Origin: JBFXCS01 sp050181915
GTDB lineage: Bacteria; Actinomycetota; Thermoleophilia; Miltoncostaeales; Miltoncostaeaceae
DNA: 64,000 bases
NCBI GenBank assembly: GCA_050181915.1
Contig: JBFXCS010000003.1
Location: 592,915-656,914, forward strand
Reading direction: 5' to 3'
Position numbers and translations under genes: made by a program. The notes beneath the pieces were generated by a model that was not told where the DNA came from, ran no database searches, and saw nothing but the letters and a program-made list of their open reading frames with translations. Shown here in pieces: positions 17,801 through 24,754 of this stretch (positions are counted from its first letter, which is position 1; every line of letters begins with the position of its first letter).

Positions 17801-18981
17801 AAATCATAAGAGACGGGCGCCGCCCGGTCATCAAGATACGTCGGCGGGTTGATCCCCAGCACCGGAGTCACCGTGGGCACGGTGCTGCCGTTCACCGGCG
17901 TACGCAACGTCGGCGCCGGCGCCGGCGCCTGCCACGTGAACGCCGCCACCGACGAGTAATCGGACAGATAGACGTCGTTCTCGGCTCGGACGCGCCAATA
18001 CAGCGTCCGGCCGTTCTGGATCACATCCGGATCGGCGCACTCCGCATCGATCTGAGTCAACGCGATCGATGCGCCACCATCGCTCTCACACGTCGCACCC
18101 GTGAACGAGGCATTCGTGCCAACCTCATAACGGTAGGACTCTGGGGCCACTCCATCGACATCGGTACCGCCGGTGACCTGCAACGTCGGCGAGGGCGAGG
18201 TCACCGTGCTGCCATTCGCCGGGGCAACCAGACCCGGCGCCGACGGCACAACATCGACGCTGAAGTTCACATAGGAGGACCAGGTGCCTATACAGCCTGC
18301 ACCCCCCTCAGGATAGTCGTTCGGGTTCTTAACGCATGACTGCACCATGAAGCTGTAATCCTGAGCGTTCAACAAACCAGTCACTTGCACTGCGTACGTA
18401 CCCGGACTTGTGGTGGTACCCCAAAGGGCGTTGCCGCCCGGACCGTCGGTGACCCACCAGACGTGGTACCAGGGATCGTCCGCAGCTATCGACAGCACCG
18501 GGTTCCGAGTCCCAGCGTTCGACCCGTGCGCCGGTGCCGTGATGACATCAGGCGTCCGCACGTAGAAACCACGCGTCCCGGACAGCGGTCCACACGAGCC
18601 AGGCCGGTGACATGCCTGCGCGTTCCATGCGTAACCACCATCCGGCAATGGTGCGGTGTGGATCACAGATGCGACATCACCTGGATACGTCCCACCCGAC
18701 CACACGTTGTTCCCCGGCCCCGGGATCCCACTCGTCGCAACCCAGAAATTGTGGAAATGACTATCCGGGAAGGTAGTCAACGTCACTTGGGAAGTCGGCA
18801 CTATGCCGCCATTGATTGGCTCACCCAGAACCGGCGTGATCGTGTCAGCCAGAACCATTGGGGGCGCCACCACCGAACCGAGTGCTGCCACTAAGACTGC
18901 AAGCCAACGCCCCGCTCGAAGGTGCCTCCGAACCAACAGAGCTGACCAACGGCGGGGTGCATCGGCACGACGAACGAACAT
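11854..18981 (-). CDS. Secreted Rhs/YD-repeat polymorphic toxin with PA14 and tandem LamG domains
   Basis: A 2375-residue exported protein. The ATG at 18981 has AAGGAGT seven bases upstream and gives a signal peptide (LAVLVAALGSVVAPPMVLA). Order of parts: N-terminal beta-rich modules and two Ig/FnIII-like repeats (to about residue 450), Rhs/YD repeats, a PA14-type carbohydrate-binding domain (about 897-1027, GSYYANRDLAG ... VADDGVRLSIDG), more YD repeats, an Ig-like domain (about 1264-1360), two LamG/concanavalin-like domains (about 1366-1568 and 1582-1784), further YD repeats, the hyperconserved end LYDPALGRFLSVDP ... NPVNVYDLDGR (about 2200-2240), then a 135-residue variable tip ending in YHSGLRNYKFHFK. 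The tip is the presumed toxin; its activity is not recognised. PA14 and LamG suggest binding to cell-surface glycans of a target. Confidence 0.9.
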   Translation of the reverse strand: MFVRRADAPRRWSALLVRRHLRAGRWLAVLVAALGSVVAPPMVLADTITPVLGEPINGGIVPTSQVTLTTFPDSHFHNFWVATSGIPGPGNNVWSGGTYPGDVASVIHTAPLPDGGYAWNAQACHRPGSCGPLSGTRGFYVRTPDVITAPAHGSNAGTRNPVLSIAADDPWYHVWWVTDGPGGNALWGTTTSPGTYAVQVTGLLNAQDYSFMVQSCVKNPNDYPEGGAGCIGTWSSYVNFSVDVVPSAPGLVAPANGSTVTSPSPTLQVTGGTDVDGVAPESYRYEVGTNASFTGATCESDGGASIALTQIDAECADPDVIQNGRTLYWRVRAENDVYLSDYSSVAAFTWQAPAPAPTLRTPVNGSTVPTVTPVLGINPPTYLDDRAAPVSYDFQVARDPGFTTDLRETTIATLNPALSVPVDWLTNDTTYYWRVRGKNAFGPSSWSSTFSFSTKKPHLGSDGPMWDAGAQSVNMKTGNLTFGIGGPSYASALRTMSFGLVYNSRDSKNVGFGPGISFSLGDDGGLPLRLTPGQDLMAGGAAWSPSDPIAVDYGEGQLAYFLPSGDRLSYSPPGDDTSSVITRNADGSGFVLKEGDEVFTFGPLAGDTAPLVRAETVAGDANKGATRYAFSGSPAKPSLITDPAGRTLSFNWAGSGCPALLCITGPDGVQWRYIGDGPGGTSGNLKEVHNGTRAILALGWTSDRVTTIRDANDLDPSGAGPGYDADHKLQVTYDGSGNVASLEDGPVTGQDPATASTTFGYHPGSVAITPTRAAHEGGGPGTARNAAGYGAVTSPREQGKPDPKQTRLYYDDLGQVVEQRSPLGRVTSTGYNRDGTVAWTEDPDGNPTDSTYDSLERVLLTSTGPDSDGAGPLERPVTTNRYDEAAPGDAEDPGPALVGLHGSYYANRDLAGRPTLQRLDANIDVDWANGSPDPSIPVDNFSVRWTGSIDVPATDTYVFRSVADDGVRLSIDGYLVLNRWDYALDGIQSLDIPLTEGRHRIELTYREFGGAAQVHLWWKRGGGSFEIVPQAALAPAYMNPTSTVSPSGRVSFSRFPEPWTHKAQYDLVHADGQNVITSYEYDAYGRNTRKVMPKGNAGRTVNSTTGALSGSPDLDYATDWTYYDLPPQTSAAPNPAEAEKDPAVAACSISGGTINQAGLLEQKAVHGMAAEGYVYDASGRARALTEGRGTTCSTYDNEGRLTSQTTKAGTGSAETTSYTYDPAGQALTTATPGRGTLTSEYDEAGRVVRTTDSLGTAPPAPPGTADDQAPPVVTMLTPTDAAEVSGDAVSVAATASDDVDVVGVQFTLDGNPLGPEDPRPPYRVVWDTTSIPDGTHTLRAVARDAEDNTTTSDPVSVTVANEPDLPEGLVAAYGFDEGTGSVARDASGNGNTGAINGATWTGSGKHGGALDFDGTNDLVTVADDDSLDLTDGLTFSAWVKPGTTSGWQTVGMKEESGSFAWALYGNTSSSKYQAELGTQVDDYLTNGTPQLATGTWVHLAVTYDGSTLRLFKDGIQASSVAASGDIRISNGALAIGGNTMWGEYFDGLIDDVRLYDHALTAGEITTDMNTPVPAGRVSTPTTEGLVAAYGFDEGTGSVARDASGNGNTGAINGATWTGSGKHGGALDFDGTNDLVTVADDDSLDLTDGLTFSAWVKPGTTSGWQTVGMKEESGSFAWALYGNTSSSKYQAELGTQVDDYLTNGTPQLATGTWVHLAVTYDGSTLRLFKDGIQASSVAASGDIRISNGALAIGGNTMWGEYFDGLIDDVRLYDHALTAGEITTDMALGVTQGENHATIPGGDGATEARFVYDQEGNILTRHAAPGAISAGQAHWVCFTYDAEGNPTRMAGPLTGTPQTTCPTGTGDQYAFHYDTTGRLKAIQYPDSAAFSWRDYDHAGNLTALYNRHGQLPGPLPANVPADAQGSPIADYAYTYDIEGRKTQEELTYDENGSQTRTYDYDEAGRLSGYTAPDGALTSYTYDLDSNRTRIERAPQGGPTTTVAIYSYTPTAVDNDGVDQLVKVTEGGTTTRFHYTPDGDLAERRNDATNALTTSMAWDGTGLSTGGTFDGTQVTYTLDPAGRQKSRGSNGRTLEYLYTGDTPLFERRGGTVTSTTIDGPEPLADYAGAGPSGDKQLIFFNGHGDTAATTDAAGDRQGPILTGDPFGVPDQAPPADTTTERYTGKWHKKLDTTSALVQMGVRLYDPALGRFLSVDPVDGGSANNYDYALQNPVNVYDLDGRWAFLLGPAAQLVRVGTPILARYVARRVLRRAAAANRGTLAQMGPRIGNSGLYHGDLLTLGTAAKRVREVAGGYTEARALFLTLTRGRPARWTSAAGGKSWKANTSVGERVNLRWSVGHDQWVVEYHSGLRNYKFHFK
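12237..12711 (-). repeat. 475-bp Rhs core segment (parent copy)
   Basis: Part of the intact Rhs gene that is duplicated at 10313-10787. The match begins exactly where the core ends and the toxin tip begins, so the tip itself is not shared. Confidence 0.9.
13630..14235 (-). repeat. Tandem 606-bp LamG-encoding repeat, second-translated copy
   Basis: This 606-bp block matches 14278-14883 base for base as far as I can read (period 648 bp). It encodes one complete LamG domain from EGLVAAYGFDEGTGSVARDA to DHALTAGEITTDM. The 42-bp spacer between copies differs. Confidence 0.9.
14278..14883 (-). repeat. Tandem 606-bp LamG-encoding repeat, first-translated copy
   Basis: Twin of 13630-14235. Identity including third codon positions implies very recent duplication or continuing gene conversion. 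Confidence 0.9.
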
Positions 18982-19252
18982 GGGGGCACTCCTTACCCGC
19001 AGGCACCGAGGGGGACAACGGGCCGCCCATCCCGGGCCGCCGATCGTGCCTATCGGCAAACCCTCTGAAAAACTTCACCCCACTGAACGAACGGAATGAA
19101 CCGGCCGTCACATAAGCTTGTGATCACGGCGAAATAAAGGATTTCGTAAGCGTCACCGCTGTCTCGATTTTGAACGCATCACATGGCCTCTCAAGGAATC
19201 TCTGCGTCGAGCCGAGAGGGAACCGGTACGCCCCTCGGCTCGGAGACCTTCC

Positions 19253-19687
19253 ATGAACCTCGTCAAACGCGCCGGCCCCGGCACCAGACCATGTCCCCTG
19301 CTCGCCCTCACCTCCGTAGGCGTCGCCCTGACCGTCGGAGTGCTCGGCGCCTCCCCCACCCTGGCCGCCAAAGCACGACCGAAGTCGAATCCCCCGCGGA
19401 TGCTCGTGCTCGTCAAGCAAGACAAACCCCAGGCGCAGCCAACCCATAAAGTCGCCGCTGGCACCCGAGTCCACCTCGTCCTTGTCGGCAGCGACGAACT
19501 CGCCTCGAGCTACCGCGTTTGCCTCATCGGCCCCGACTCACGCAACTGCTGGACCCGATCCCTCGGCAAGTACCACGACCTCACTAAAGTCACCACCACC
19601 CTCCCCGCCAAGCCCGGCAAGTACCGCGCCACCTGGACCGCCGGAGACGCACACGCCACCTGGAAACTCCGCGTCACCCGTCGTTGA
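19253..19687 (+). CDS. Small secreted protein divergent from the Rhs gene
   Basis: A 144-residue protein with a signal peptide (ALTSVGVALTVGVLGASPTLAA) followed by a basic linker and a compact beta-rich domain containing two Cys (YRVCLIGPDSRNCWTR) that could form a disulfide. GGAGA lies ahead of the ATG. The mature part has the rhythm of a single Ig-like domain. It is transcribed away from the Rhs gene across an AT-rich 270-bp spacer and shares its lower GC, so it is probably part of the same island; role unknown. Confidence 0.7.
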   Translation: MNLVKRAGPGTRPCPLLALTSVGVALTVGVLGASPTLAAKARPKSNPPRMLVLVKQDKPQAQPTHKVAAGTRVHLVLVGSDELASSYRVCLIGPDSRNCWTRSLGKYHDLTKVTTTLPAKPGKYRATWTAGDAHATWKLRVTRR

Positions 19688-19772
19688 GGCCGAGTATCGC
19701 CGCGCCGCCGGCTCATAACGCGGCGTCAGCGACGACGGGCGTGCCCCCGATAAAGGGCCCCGCTCGCTCCCC

Positions 19773-20507
19773 CTATGGCAGGTCCTTCACCCGGGCGTAG
19801 AGGGCCTGCGCCGCGCTGACCACGTCGTCCTCGCGCAGGTCCTCGGTGCCGGTGGAGACCGCCTGGATGCCGTAGACGTACGACCCCGACGCGAACGAGA
19901 CGAAGGCCACGCCGCCGGTGACGTTGCCCTGGCTGATCCGCGCCGTCAGGCCGCGCGCGCCCGGTATCCCGGGCACCGGCAGATCGGCGGTCGCGACGGT
20001 GGTGGCGCTCTTGACCTCGTCCACGCTGGTGCCCACCTCCGCGGAGGCGGCGTCGGCGTCGCGGAGCCGGAACACGTAGTAGCGCACCAGGGCGAGCCCG
20101 TTCGACGGGTTCTCGCCGCGCTGGTCGCGCAGCACGCCGCCCGCGTAGCCGGCGCCCTCGAGGCGGCTGAGGCCGTCCTCCTTGGTGGGGTCGCCCGCCT
20201 GGTACAGCTCGTCGACCAGCGACTGCGCGGTGGGCGCGTCGCTGGTGGTGCCCGGCAGCACCCCCGAGATCGCGTCCTCGGGCGGCAGGCGGTCGCTCAG
20301 GTCCCCCGCCGGGGCCGTCGAAGTGGTGGTCGGCGTGGTCGGGGCGGTGGGCGTGGTCGGCGCCGTCGCCGTGGTGGGCGCGGTGGTCGGCAGCTGATCG
20401 GTGGTCACGGTCTGCGTGACCGTGTCCGAGTCGCCCCCGCAGCCCGCGACTCCCACGGCCGCGGCGAGCGCCACCGCTCCCACCGCGATGATCCGGATGC
20501 GCCTCAT
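19773..20507 (-). CDS. Lipoprotein at the end of the cysteine operon
   Basis: A 244-residue lipoprotein: residues 1-20 are a signal peptide ending in a lipobox (VAGC), followed by a Thr/Pro/Ala linker of about 40 residues and a globular domain. The ATG at 20507 overlaps the JAMM protease stop by four bases, so it is the last gene of the cysteine operon. The globular part (YYVFRLRDADAASAEVGTSV ... VAFVSFASGSYVYGIQAVS) is not a family I recognise. A surface-anchored role is certain; the link to cysteine metabolism rests on co-transcription only. Confidence 0.75.
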   Translation of the reverse strand: MRRIRIIAVGAVALAAAVGVAGCGGDSDTVTQTVTTDQLPTTAPTTATAPTTPTAPTTPTTTSTAPAGDLSDRLPPEDAISGVLPGTTSDAPTAQSLVDELYQAGDPTKEDGLSRLEGAGYAGGVLRDQRGENPSNGLALVRYYVFRLRDADAASAEVGTSVDEVKSATTVATADLPVPGIPGARGLTARISQGNVTGGVAFVSFASGSYVYGIQAVSTGTEDLREDDVVSAAQALYARVKDLP

Positions 20508-20914
20508 ATGACCTCCACGACCTCTTCGGTGATCTGCTCGCCGTCCGGCGCGCTGCGGGCGATCCGGTAGGCCCGGATCTCGGGGGCGTCGCGATCGGCG
20601 ATCGACACGATCAGGTAGAGCGTCTCGGGGAAGAAGGCGAGCTCGACATCGGTGCGCGACGGGTAGGCCGCCGAGCGGGTGTGCGAGTGATAGACGGCCA
20701 GCAGGTCGTCGCCCGAGTCGTCGATCTCCTCCATGATCCGCAGCTGCTCGCGCGGATCCATGACGTACATGAACGGGCTGCCCTCGGAGTTCGTCGCGCG
20801 GAACACCCGCGTGGCCAGCCCGCCGGAGCCGGCGATCATCCCGCAGCACTCGTTCGGCAGGTCGGCGACGGCGTGCGCGACGAGCTCGTCGGCGAGCTGG
20901 GCGGGGATCCTCAC
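20504..20914 (-). CDS. mec: JAMM/MPN+ metalloprotease of the Mec type (M67)
   Basis: A 136-residue zinc protease of the M67 family. The JAMM motif is complete: Glu22 (NECCG) and H76-x-H78 with Ser86 and Asp89 (YHSHTRSAAYPSRTD). In mycobacteria the Mec homologue releases cysteine from the CysO-cysteine adduct. Its place directly downstream of a cysM-like gene and a carrier gene supports the same job here. In addition, the carrier in this operon ends two residues beyond the Gly-Gly, and related JAMM enzymes (QbsD type) trim such tails, so this protein may both mature the carrier and release the product. Cytoplasmic. Confidence 0.88.
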   Translation of the reverse strand: MRIPAQLADELVAHAVADLPNECCGMIAGSGGLATRVFRATNSEGSPFMYVMDPREQLRIMEEIDDSGDDLLAVYHSHTRSAAYPSRTDVELAFFPETLYLIVSIADRDAPEIRAYRIARSAPDGEQITEEVVEVI

Positions 20915-20962
20915 CCGCGGCAGGCTACCGGACCGGTCCGGCGTCGACCGGGCCGGGGCGGC

Positions 20963-21928
20963 TCACCAGAAGATGCCCCGGTCGAGCGTCTCCTCGACCT
21001 CGTCGACCTCCTTCGTCCAGATGCCGGCCGAGAGGTACTTCCAGCCGCCGTCGCAGACGATGCCCACGATCGTGCCGCGGTTCATCTTCTCCGCCAGCCG
21101 GGCGCAGATGTGGAAGACGCCGCCGGACGAGACCCCGGCGAAGATGCCCTCCTCCGCCGCCAGCCGCCGGGTCATCACGATCGAGTCGCGGTTCGACACC
21201 AGCACCTTCCGGTCGAGCCGGGACAGGTCGAGGATGGGCGGCACGAAGCCGTCGTCGAGGCTGCGCAGGCCGCTCACCGGGTCACCCTGCTTCGGCTCGC
21301 AGGCCACGATCCGGATGTCGGGGCGGTGCTCCTTCAGGCGCCGCGACGAGCCCATCAGGGTGCCGCCGGTGCCGAGCCCGGCGACGAACACGTCGATCTC
21401 GGGGCAGTCGCGCACGATCTCGTCGGCGGTGCCCTCGTAGTGCGCCTGAGGGTTCGCCGGGTTGCCGTACTGGAACGGCATGAACAGCCCGTTCTCGGCC
21501 GACAGGCGCTTCGCCACCTCCACCGCTCCGTTCGAGCCGAACTCGCCGTCGGTGGGGACGATCTCGGCGCCGTACAGCTCGAGCAGCTGGCGGCGCTCGG
21601 CGGTGACGTTGTCGGGCATCACCGCCACCAGCCGGTAGCCGCGGACGCGGCAGATCATCGCCAGCGAGATGCCGGTGTTCCCCGAGGTCGGCTCCATGAT
21701 GGTGTCGCCCGGCTTCACCAGCCCCCGGCGCTCGGCGTCGTTGATCAGCGACAGCGCGGTGCGGTCCTTGATCGACCCGGTGGGGTTGTGGCTCTCGAGC
21801 TTCGCCAGGATCCGGACGTCCGGATTCGGCGAGAGGTGCCTCAGCTCGACGAGCGGCGTGTTCCCGATCGTGGCGACCAGGTCGGCCGCCACGCCCGCGG
21901 ACGGGGGCGCGAGCCCCACGTCGGTCAC
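20963..21928 (-). CDS. cysM: PLP-dependent cysteine synthase, CysM type
   Basis: A 321-residue fold-type II PLP enzyme. The PLP lysine is in NPTGSIKDRTA, the phosphate loop is GLGTGGTLMGS, and the substrate loop is EPTSGNTGISLA. The GTG start at 21928 overlaps the carrier stop (GTGA). In actinobacteria the CysM paralogue uses O-phosphoserine and the thiocarboxylated carrier CysO rather than free sulfide; the adjoining carrier, E1 and Mec genes make that the likely chemistry. The C-terminal tail (VEETLDRGIFW) resembles the extended end that closes the active site in CysM enzymes. Confidence 0.93.
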   Translation of the reverse strand: MTDVGLAPPSAGVAADLVATIGNTPLVELRHLSPNPDVRILAKLESHNPTGSIKDRTALSLINDAERRGLVKPGDTIMEPTSGNTGISLAMICRVRGYRLVAVMPDNVTAERRQLLELYGAEIVPTDGEFGSNGAVEVAKRLSAENGLFMPFQYGNPANPQAHYEGTADEIVRDCPEIDVFVAGLGTGGTLMGSSRRLKEHRPDIRIVACEPKQGDPVSGLRSLDDGFVPPILDLSRLDRKVLVSNRDSIVMTRRLAAEEGIFAGVSSGGVFHICARLAEKMNRGTIVGIVCDGGWKYLSAGIWTKEVDEVEETLDRGIFW

Positions 21929-22203
21929 GCCACGCCACCCGCCATGGCGGGCAGGATGAGGAGGGTGTCGTCGTCCGACACCTCGGTGTCGAGCCACGAG
22001 CCCAGCCGCACATCCTCGTCGTTGAGGTAGATGTTCACGAAGCGGTGCAGCTCGCCCTCCGGCGTCTGCAGCTGGGCGCGCACGGCGGGGTGCTTCTCGT
22101 ACAGCGCGTCGAGCACCTCGCTGATGGTCTCGCCGCCGACCTCGATCTCGCGGGCGCCCCCGGTGGCCTGACGCAGCACCGGGGGGATCTTCACCGTGCT
22201 CAT
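21925..22203 (-). CDS. cysO: Ubiquitin-like sulfur carrier (CysO/MoaD/ThiS family) ending Gly-Gly-Val-Ala
   Basis: A 92-residue beta-grasp protein: KIPPVLRQATGG at the N-terminus, FVNIYLNDEDVR and DTLLILPAMAGG at the C-terminus are the standard landmarks of CysO. Sulfur is normally carried as a thiocarboxylate on the terminal glycine. Here the reading frame continues two residues past Gly-Gly (Val-Ala), so the tail must be removed before activation. Overlaps both neighbours by four bases (ATGA, GTGA), so it is made in step with the E1 and the synthase. Confidence 0.9.
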   Translation of the reverse strand: MSTVKIPPVLRQATGGAREIEVGGETISEVLDALYEKHPAVRAQLQTPEGELHRFVNIYLNDEDVRLGSWLDTEVSDDDTLLILPAMAGGVA

Positions 22204-23390
22204 GCGCCCGCCGCGACGGAGTGGGTGTGGCGGCCGACGCCGGAGCACCAGGCCTCGTAGTCCTTGAACTCCAGCACGGCGTCCGGGCCGCAGGCCGGGC
22301 AGTTCGGGTCGCGCCGGATCTTGAGCTCGGTGAAGGTCATGTCGAGCGCGTCGTAGATCAGCAGGCGGCCCGAGAGGGTTTCGCCGATGCCCAGCAGCAC
22401 CTTCAGGGCCTCGGTGGCCATGATGTTGCCCTCGACGCCGCAGAGCACGCCGAGCACGCCGGCCTCGCCGCACGACGGCGCCAGGTCGGGCGGCGGCGGC
22501 TCGGGGAAGAGGCAGCGGTAGCACGGCCCGTCGTAGGGCAGGAAGGTGGAGGCGTGCCCCTCGAAGCGCAGGATGCTCGCGTGCACCAGCGGCGTGCGCG
22601 ACATGAGCGAGGCGTCGCTCATCAGGTAGCGCGTCGGGAAGTTGTCGGTGCCGTCGATGATCACGTCGTAGTCGGCGACCAGGTCGAGCACGTTCTCCCG
22701 GGTCACCCGGAAGGGGTGGACGTTCACCGTGACGTCCGGGTTGAGCGCCTCGATCGCGATCTTGGCCGACTCGCCCTTGTTCATCCCCACGCGGTCGGTG
22801 GTGTGGATGATCTGGCGCTGCAGGTTGCTGGCGTCCACGACGTCGTCGTCGACCAGCCCGATCGTGCCGACGCCGGCGGCGGCGAGGTAGAAGGCCGCCG
22901 GGGCGCCCAGGCCGCCGGCGCCGATCAGCAGCGCCCTGCTGTTGAGCAGCTTCAGCTGCCCCTCCTCGCCCACCTCGGGGATGAGGACGTGGCGGCTGTA
23001 GCGCGACCGCTGCGCCGGGGTGAGGGTCTGCGGCACGTCGTAGTCCTGGCCGCTCTGCTTCCAGCGCTGGAAGCCGCCGGCGAGGCTCGACACGTTGGTG
23101 AAGCCCATCTCCTGCAGGGTCGTCGCCGCGAGCAGCGAGCGGTTGCCGGAGGCGCAGCTCAGGACGATCTCCTGGTCGGGCTCCGCCACGCCCGCGATGC
23201 GGCTCTCGAGGAAGGAACGGGCGATGTGGACCGCCCCCGGGATGTGCCCCTCGTCCCACTCCGACTGCTCGCGGACGTCGATCACGAGCGGCGCGGTGCC
23301 CGCGTCGCGGCGGGTCGCGAGATCCGGGACCTGGACCTCCGGCACTTGCTCGCGGGCGTGCGCGAGGAGATCCTGGTAACTGCGCGCCAT
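22200..23390 (-). CDS. moeZ: E1-like adenylyl/sulfurtransferase with N-terminal rhodanese (MoeZ/MoeB type)
   Basis: A 396-residue enzyme that adenylates the C-terminus of the sulfur carrier and loads sulfur on it. Rhodanese domain first (about 10-115, active Cys in VLSCASGNRS), then a ThiF/MoeB E1 domain (LLIGAGGLGAP nucleotide loop, DGTDNFPTRY, zinc Cys in CPACG). The usual MoeZ order is E1 first, rhodanese last; here the order is reversed. ATG at 23390 follows GGGGGA; another in-frame ATG lies 12 bases upstream. First gene of the cysteine operon. Confidence 0.92.
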   Translation of the reverse strand: MARSYQDLLAHAREQVPEVQVPDLATRRDAGTAPLVIDVREQSEWDEGHIPGAVHIARSFLESRIAGVAEPDQEIVLSCASGNRSLLAATTLQEMGFTNVSSLAGGFQRWKQSGQDYDVPQTLTPAQRSRYSRHVLIPEVGEEGQLKLLNSRALLIGAGGLGAPAAFYLAAAGVGTIGLVDDDVVDASNLQRQIIHTTDRVGMNKGESAKIAIEALNPDVTVNVHPFRVTRENVLDLVADYDVIIDGTDNFPTRYLMSDASLMSRTPLVHASILRFEGHASTFLPYDGPCYRCLFPEPPPPDLAPSCGEAGVLGVLCGVEGNIMATEALKVLLGIGETLSGRLLIYDALDMTFTELKIRRDPNCPACGPDAVLEFKDYEAWCSGVGRHTHSVAAGA

Positions 23391-23523
23391 CTTGTCCCCC
23401 ATGTGCTCCGGCAGTGAACCCGCTGATTCTCTGGGTGATTCTACCCTTTTGGCGCGCCGAGCACGTGGACGATCCGCCCGGGTGCGCCTCGCTTCAGGAA
23501 ATGTAGTGCCAACGAGGGGGATG

Positions 23524-23805
23524 ATGCCCCCGGTGGTATCGACGATGACGCGCCTCCCTCTGCGCAAGAGCGACTTCGCCAACATCGACGGCCGCAGACG
23601 CTGCCCGACGGAGGACTGCTGGGGCGACCTCCTGCTCATCCCCACCGGCAGGGCCGACGAGGAGGGCATCCCCCGCTTCCAGCCCTTCACGGCCTGCCCG
23701 CTGTGCGGGTCCGCCTACGAGCTGGTCGAGGACCTCTCCGACCGCGACCTCTACCTGCGCATCTCGTGGCTGCGCGCGAACCCCCACTCCGAGGAGCCCG
23801 GGTGA
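23524..23805 (+). CDS. Small zinc-ribbon protein
   Basis: A protein of about 93 residues with two paired Cys motifs (RRRCPTEDCWGD and FTACPLCGSAYE), the pattern of a zinc ribbon that binds nucleic acid or protein. An ATG pair at 23521/23524 follows GAGGGGG and another ATG lies at 23545, so the exact start is uncertain. Divergent from the E1 gene and overlapped at its stop by the membrane protein gene that follows (GTGA). Function unknown. Confidence 0.6.
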   Translation: MPPVVSTMTRLPLRKSDFANIDGRRRCPTEDCWGDLLLIPTGRADEEGIPRFQPFTACPLCGSAYELVEDLSDRDLYLRISWLRANPHSEEPG

Positions 23806-24497
23806 GCGCCGCCGCCGACCCCGGCGGCCACGTCGTCCCCGCGGCCGTCCGCCACCGGGCGGCCTGGCTGGGGCGCCTCGCCACCTCGTGCGTGGTGTCC
23901 GGCGTCACGGCGGCGGTGGCCTTCCTGGTGATGATCGAGGGCTCGGCCCGCAAGGGCCACACCGACCTCGACTTCAACCACACGCTCGGCCTGATCGTGA
24001 AGGGCGACGCCACCACCGCGGGCACCAGCCACGACGCGCTCGGCGTGGTGGGCGACACGCTCGGCCCGGCGGGCCTCTACGCCACCTTCGCCTGCGCCGC
24101 GATCCTCGTGCTCGTCCACGCGCTGTTCATCGCGCCCTTCGTCCGGCGCCACTGGCTGCTGCAGGCGGTGCCGCTGTGGCTGTTCACCTTCCTGCTGATG
24201 AGCCTGGTGTTCGCGCCGATCGCCGACGCGAAGGTCGATCAGCCGGTGGGGCTGTTCGGCGCCGACGCCGGCGGCATCACGCCGGTGGTGTGGCTCCTGT
24301 GCACGCTGGCGTTCGCCGTGATCGTCGCCCGCTGCCACAGCCTCATCTCCGACACCGCCTGGTGGGAGCCGCAGGAGATCGGCCTGGAGGCGGCCCTCGA
24401 GGAGGTGACCGGCATCACCGGCGCGCCCGCCCTCGACGTCCCCTCCTCACTCGAACTCCCCGAACAGGGGCCCGAGCAGCGCCGCGTGGACCCCTGA
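23802..24497 (+). CDS. Multi-pass membrane protein, uncharacterised
   Basis: A 231-residue protein with four predicted membrane helices: CVVSGVTAAVAFLVMIEG, YATFACAAILVLVHALFIA, LWLFTFLLMSLVFAPIA and VVWLLCTLAFAVIVARC. The loop between helices one and two has a DLDFNHTLG segment. A 45-residue acidic tail is predicted to be cytoplasmic. GTG start in a four-base overlap with the zinc-ribbon gene. No family recognised. Confidence 0.7.
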   Translation: MSAAADPGGHVVPAAVRHRAAWLGRLATSCVVSGVTAAVAFLVMIEGSARKGHTDLDFNHTLGLIVKGDATTAGTSHDALGVVGDTLGPAGLYATFACAAILVLVHALFIAPFVRRHWLLQAVPLWLFTFLLMSLVFAPIADAKVDQPVGLFGADAGGITPVVWLLCTLAFAVIVARCHSLISDTAWWEPQEIGLEAALEEVTGITGAPALDVPSSLELPEQGPEQRRVDP

Positions 24498-24656
24498 GCT
24501 GATCCCCAGGCGCGCCGGCGGGAACCGCCGCCGCAGATCCTCGTAGCTCTCGAAGACCTCGCCCGGGGCGATCGGCTCCCACGCGCCGATCGGCACCGTC
24601 GGCGCGCGCAGCGCCGCCCGCACGTCGTCCCCGCTGATCGGCCTGCCGCCCGGCAT
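24447..24656 (-). CDS. Small hypothetical protein
   Basis: A possible 69-residue protein (SGDDVRAALRAPTVPIGAWE; ESYEDLRRRFPPARLGI). Coding signals are plausible, with an ATG at 24656, but it overlaps the end of the convergent membrane gene by 51 bases and has no family. It may be a genuine small gene or a chance frame. Confidence 0.4.
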   Translation of the reverse strand: MPGGRPISGDDVRAALRAPTVPIGAWEPIAPGEVFESYEDLRRRFPPARLGISSGVHAALLGPLFGEFE

Positions 24657-24754
24657 GGCGCCGACCGTAGCGCGTGTGGTCGCCGAGCACTGACCGGTTC
24701 GCAGCGGCGATGCCGCCGGCCTCGGGCCGCCGCGTTCGCAATTAGAGTCCGGGG

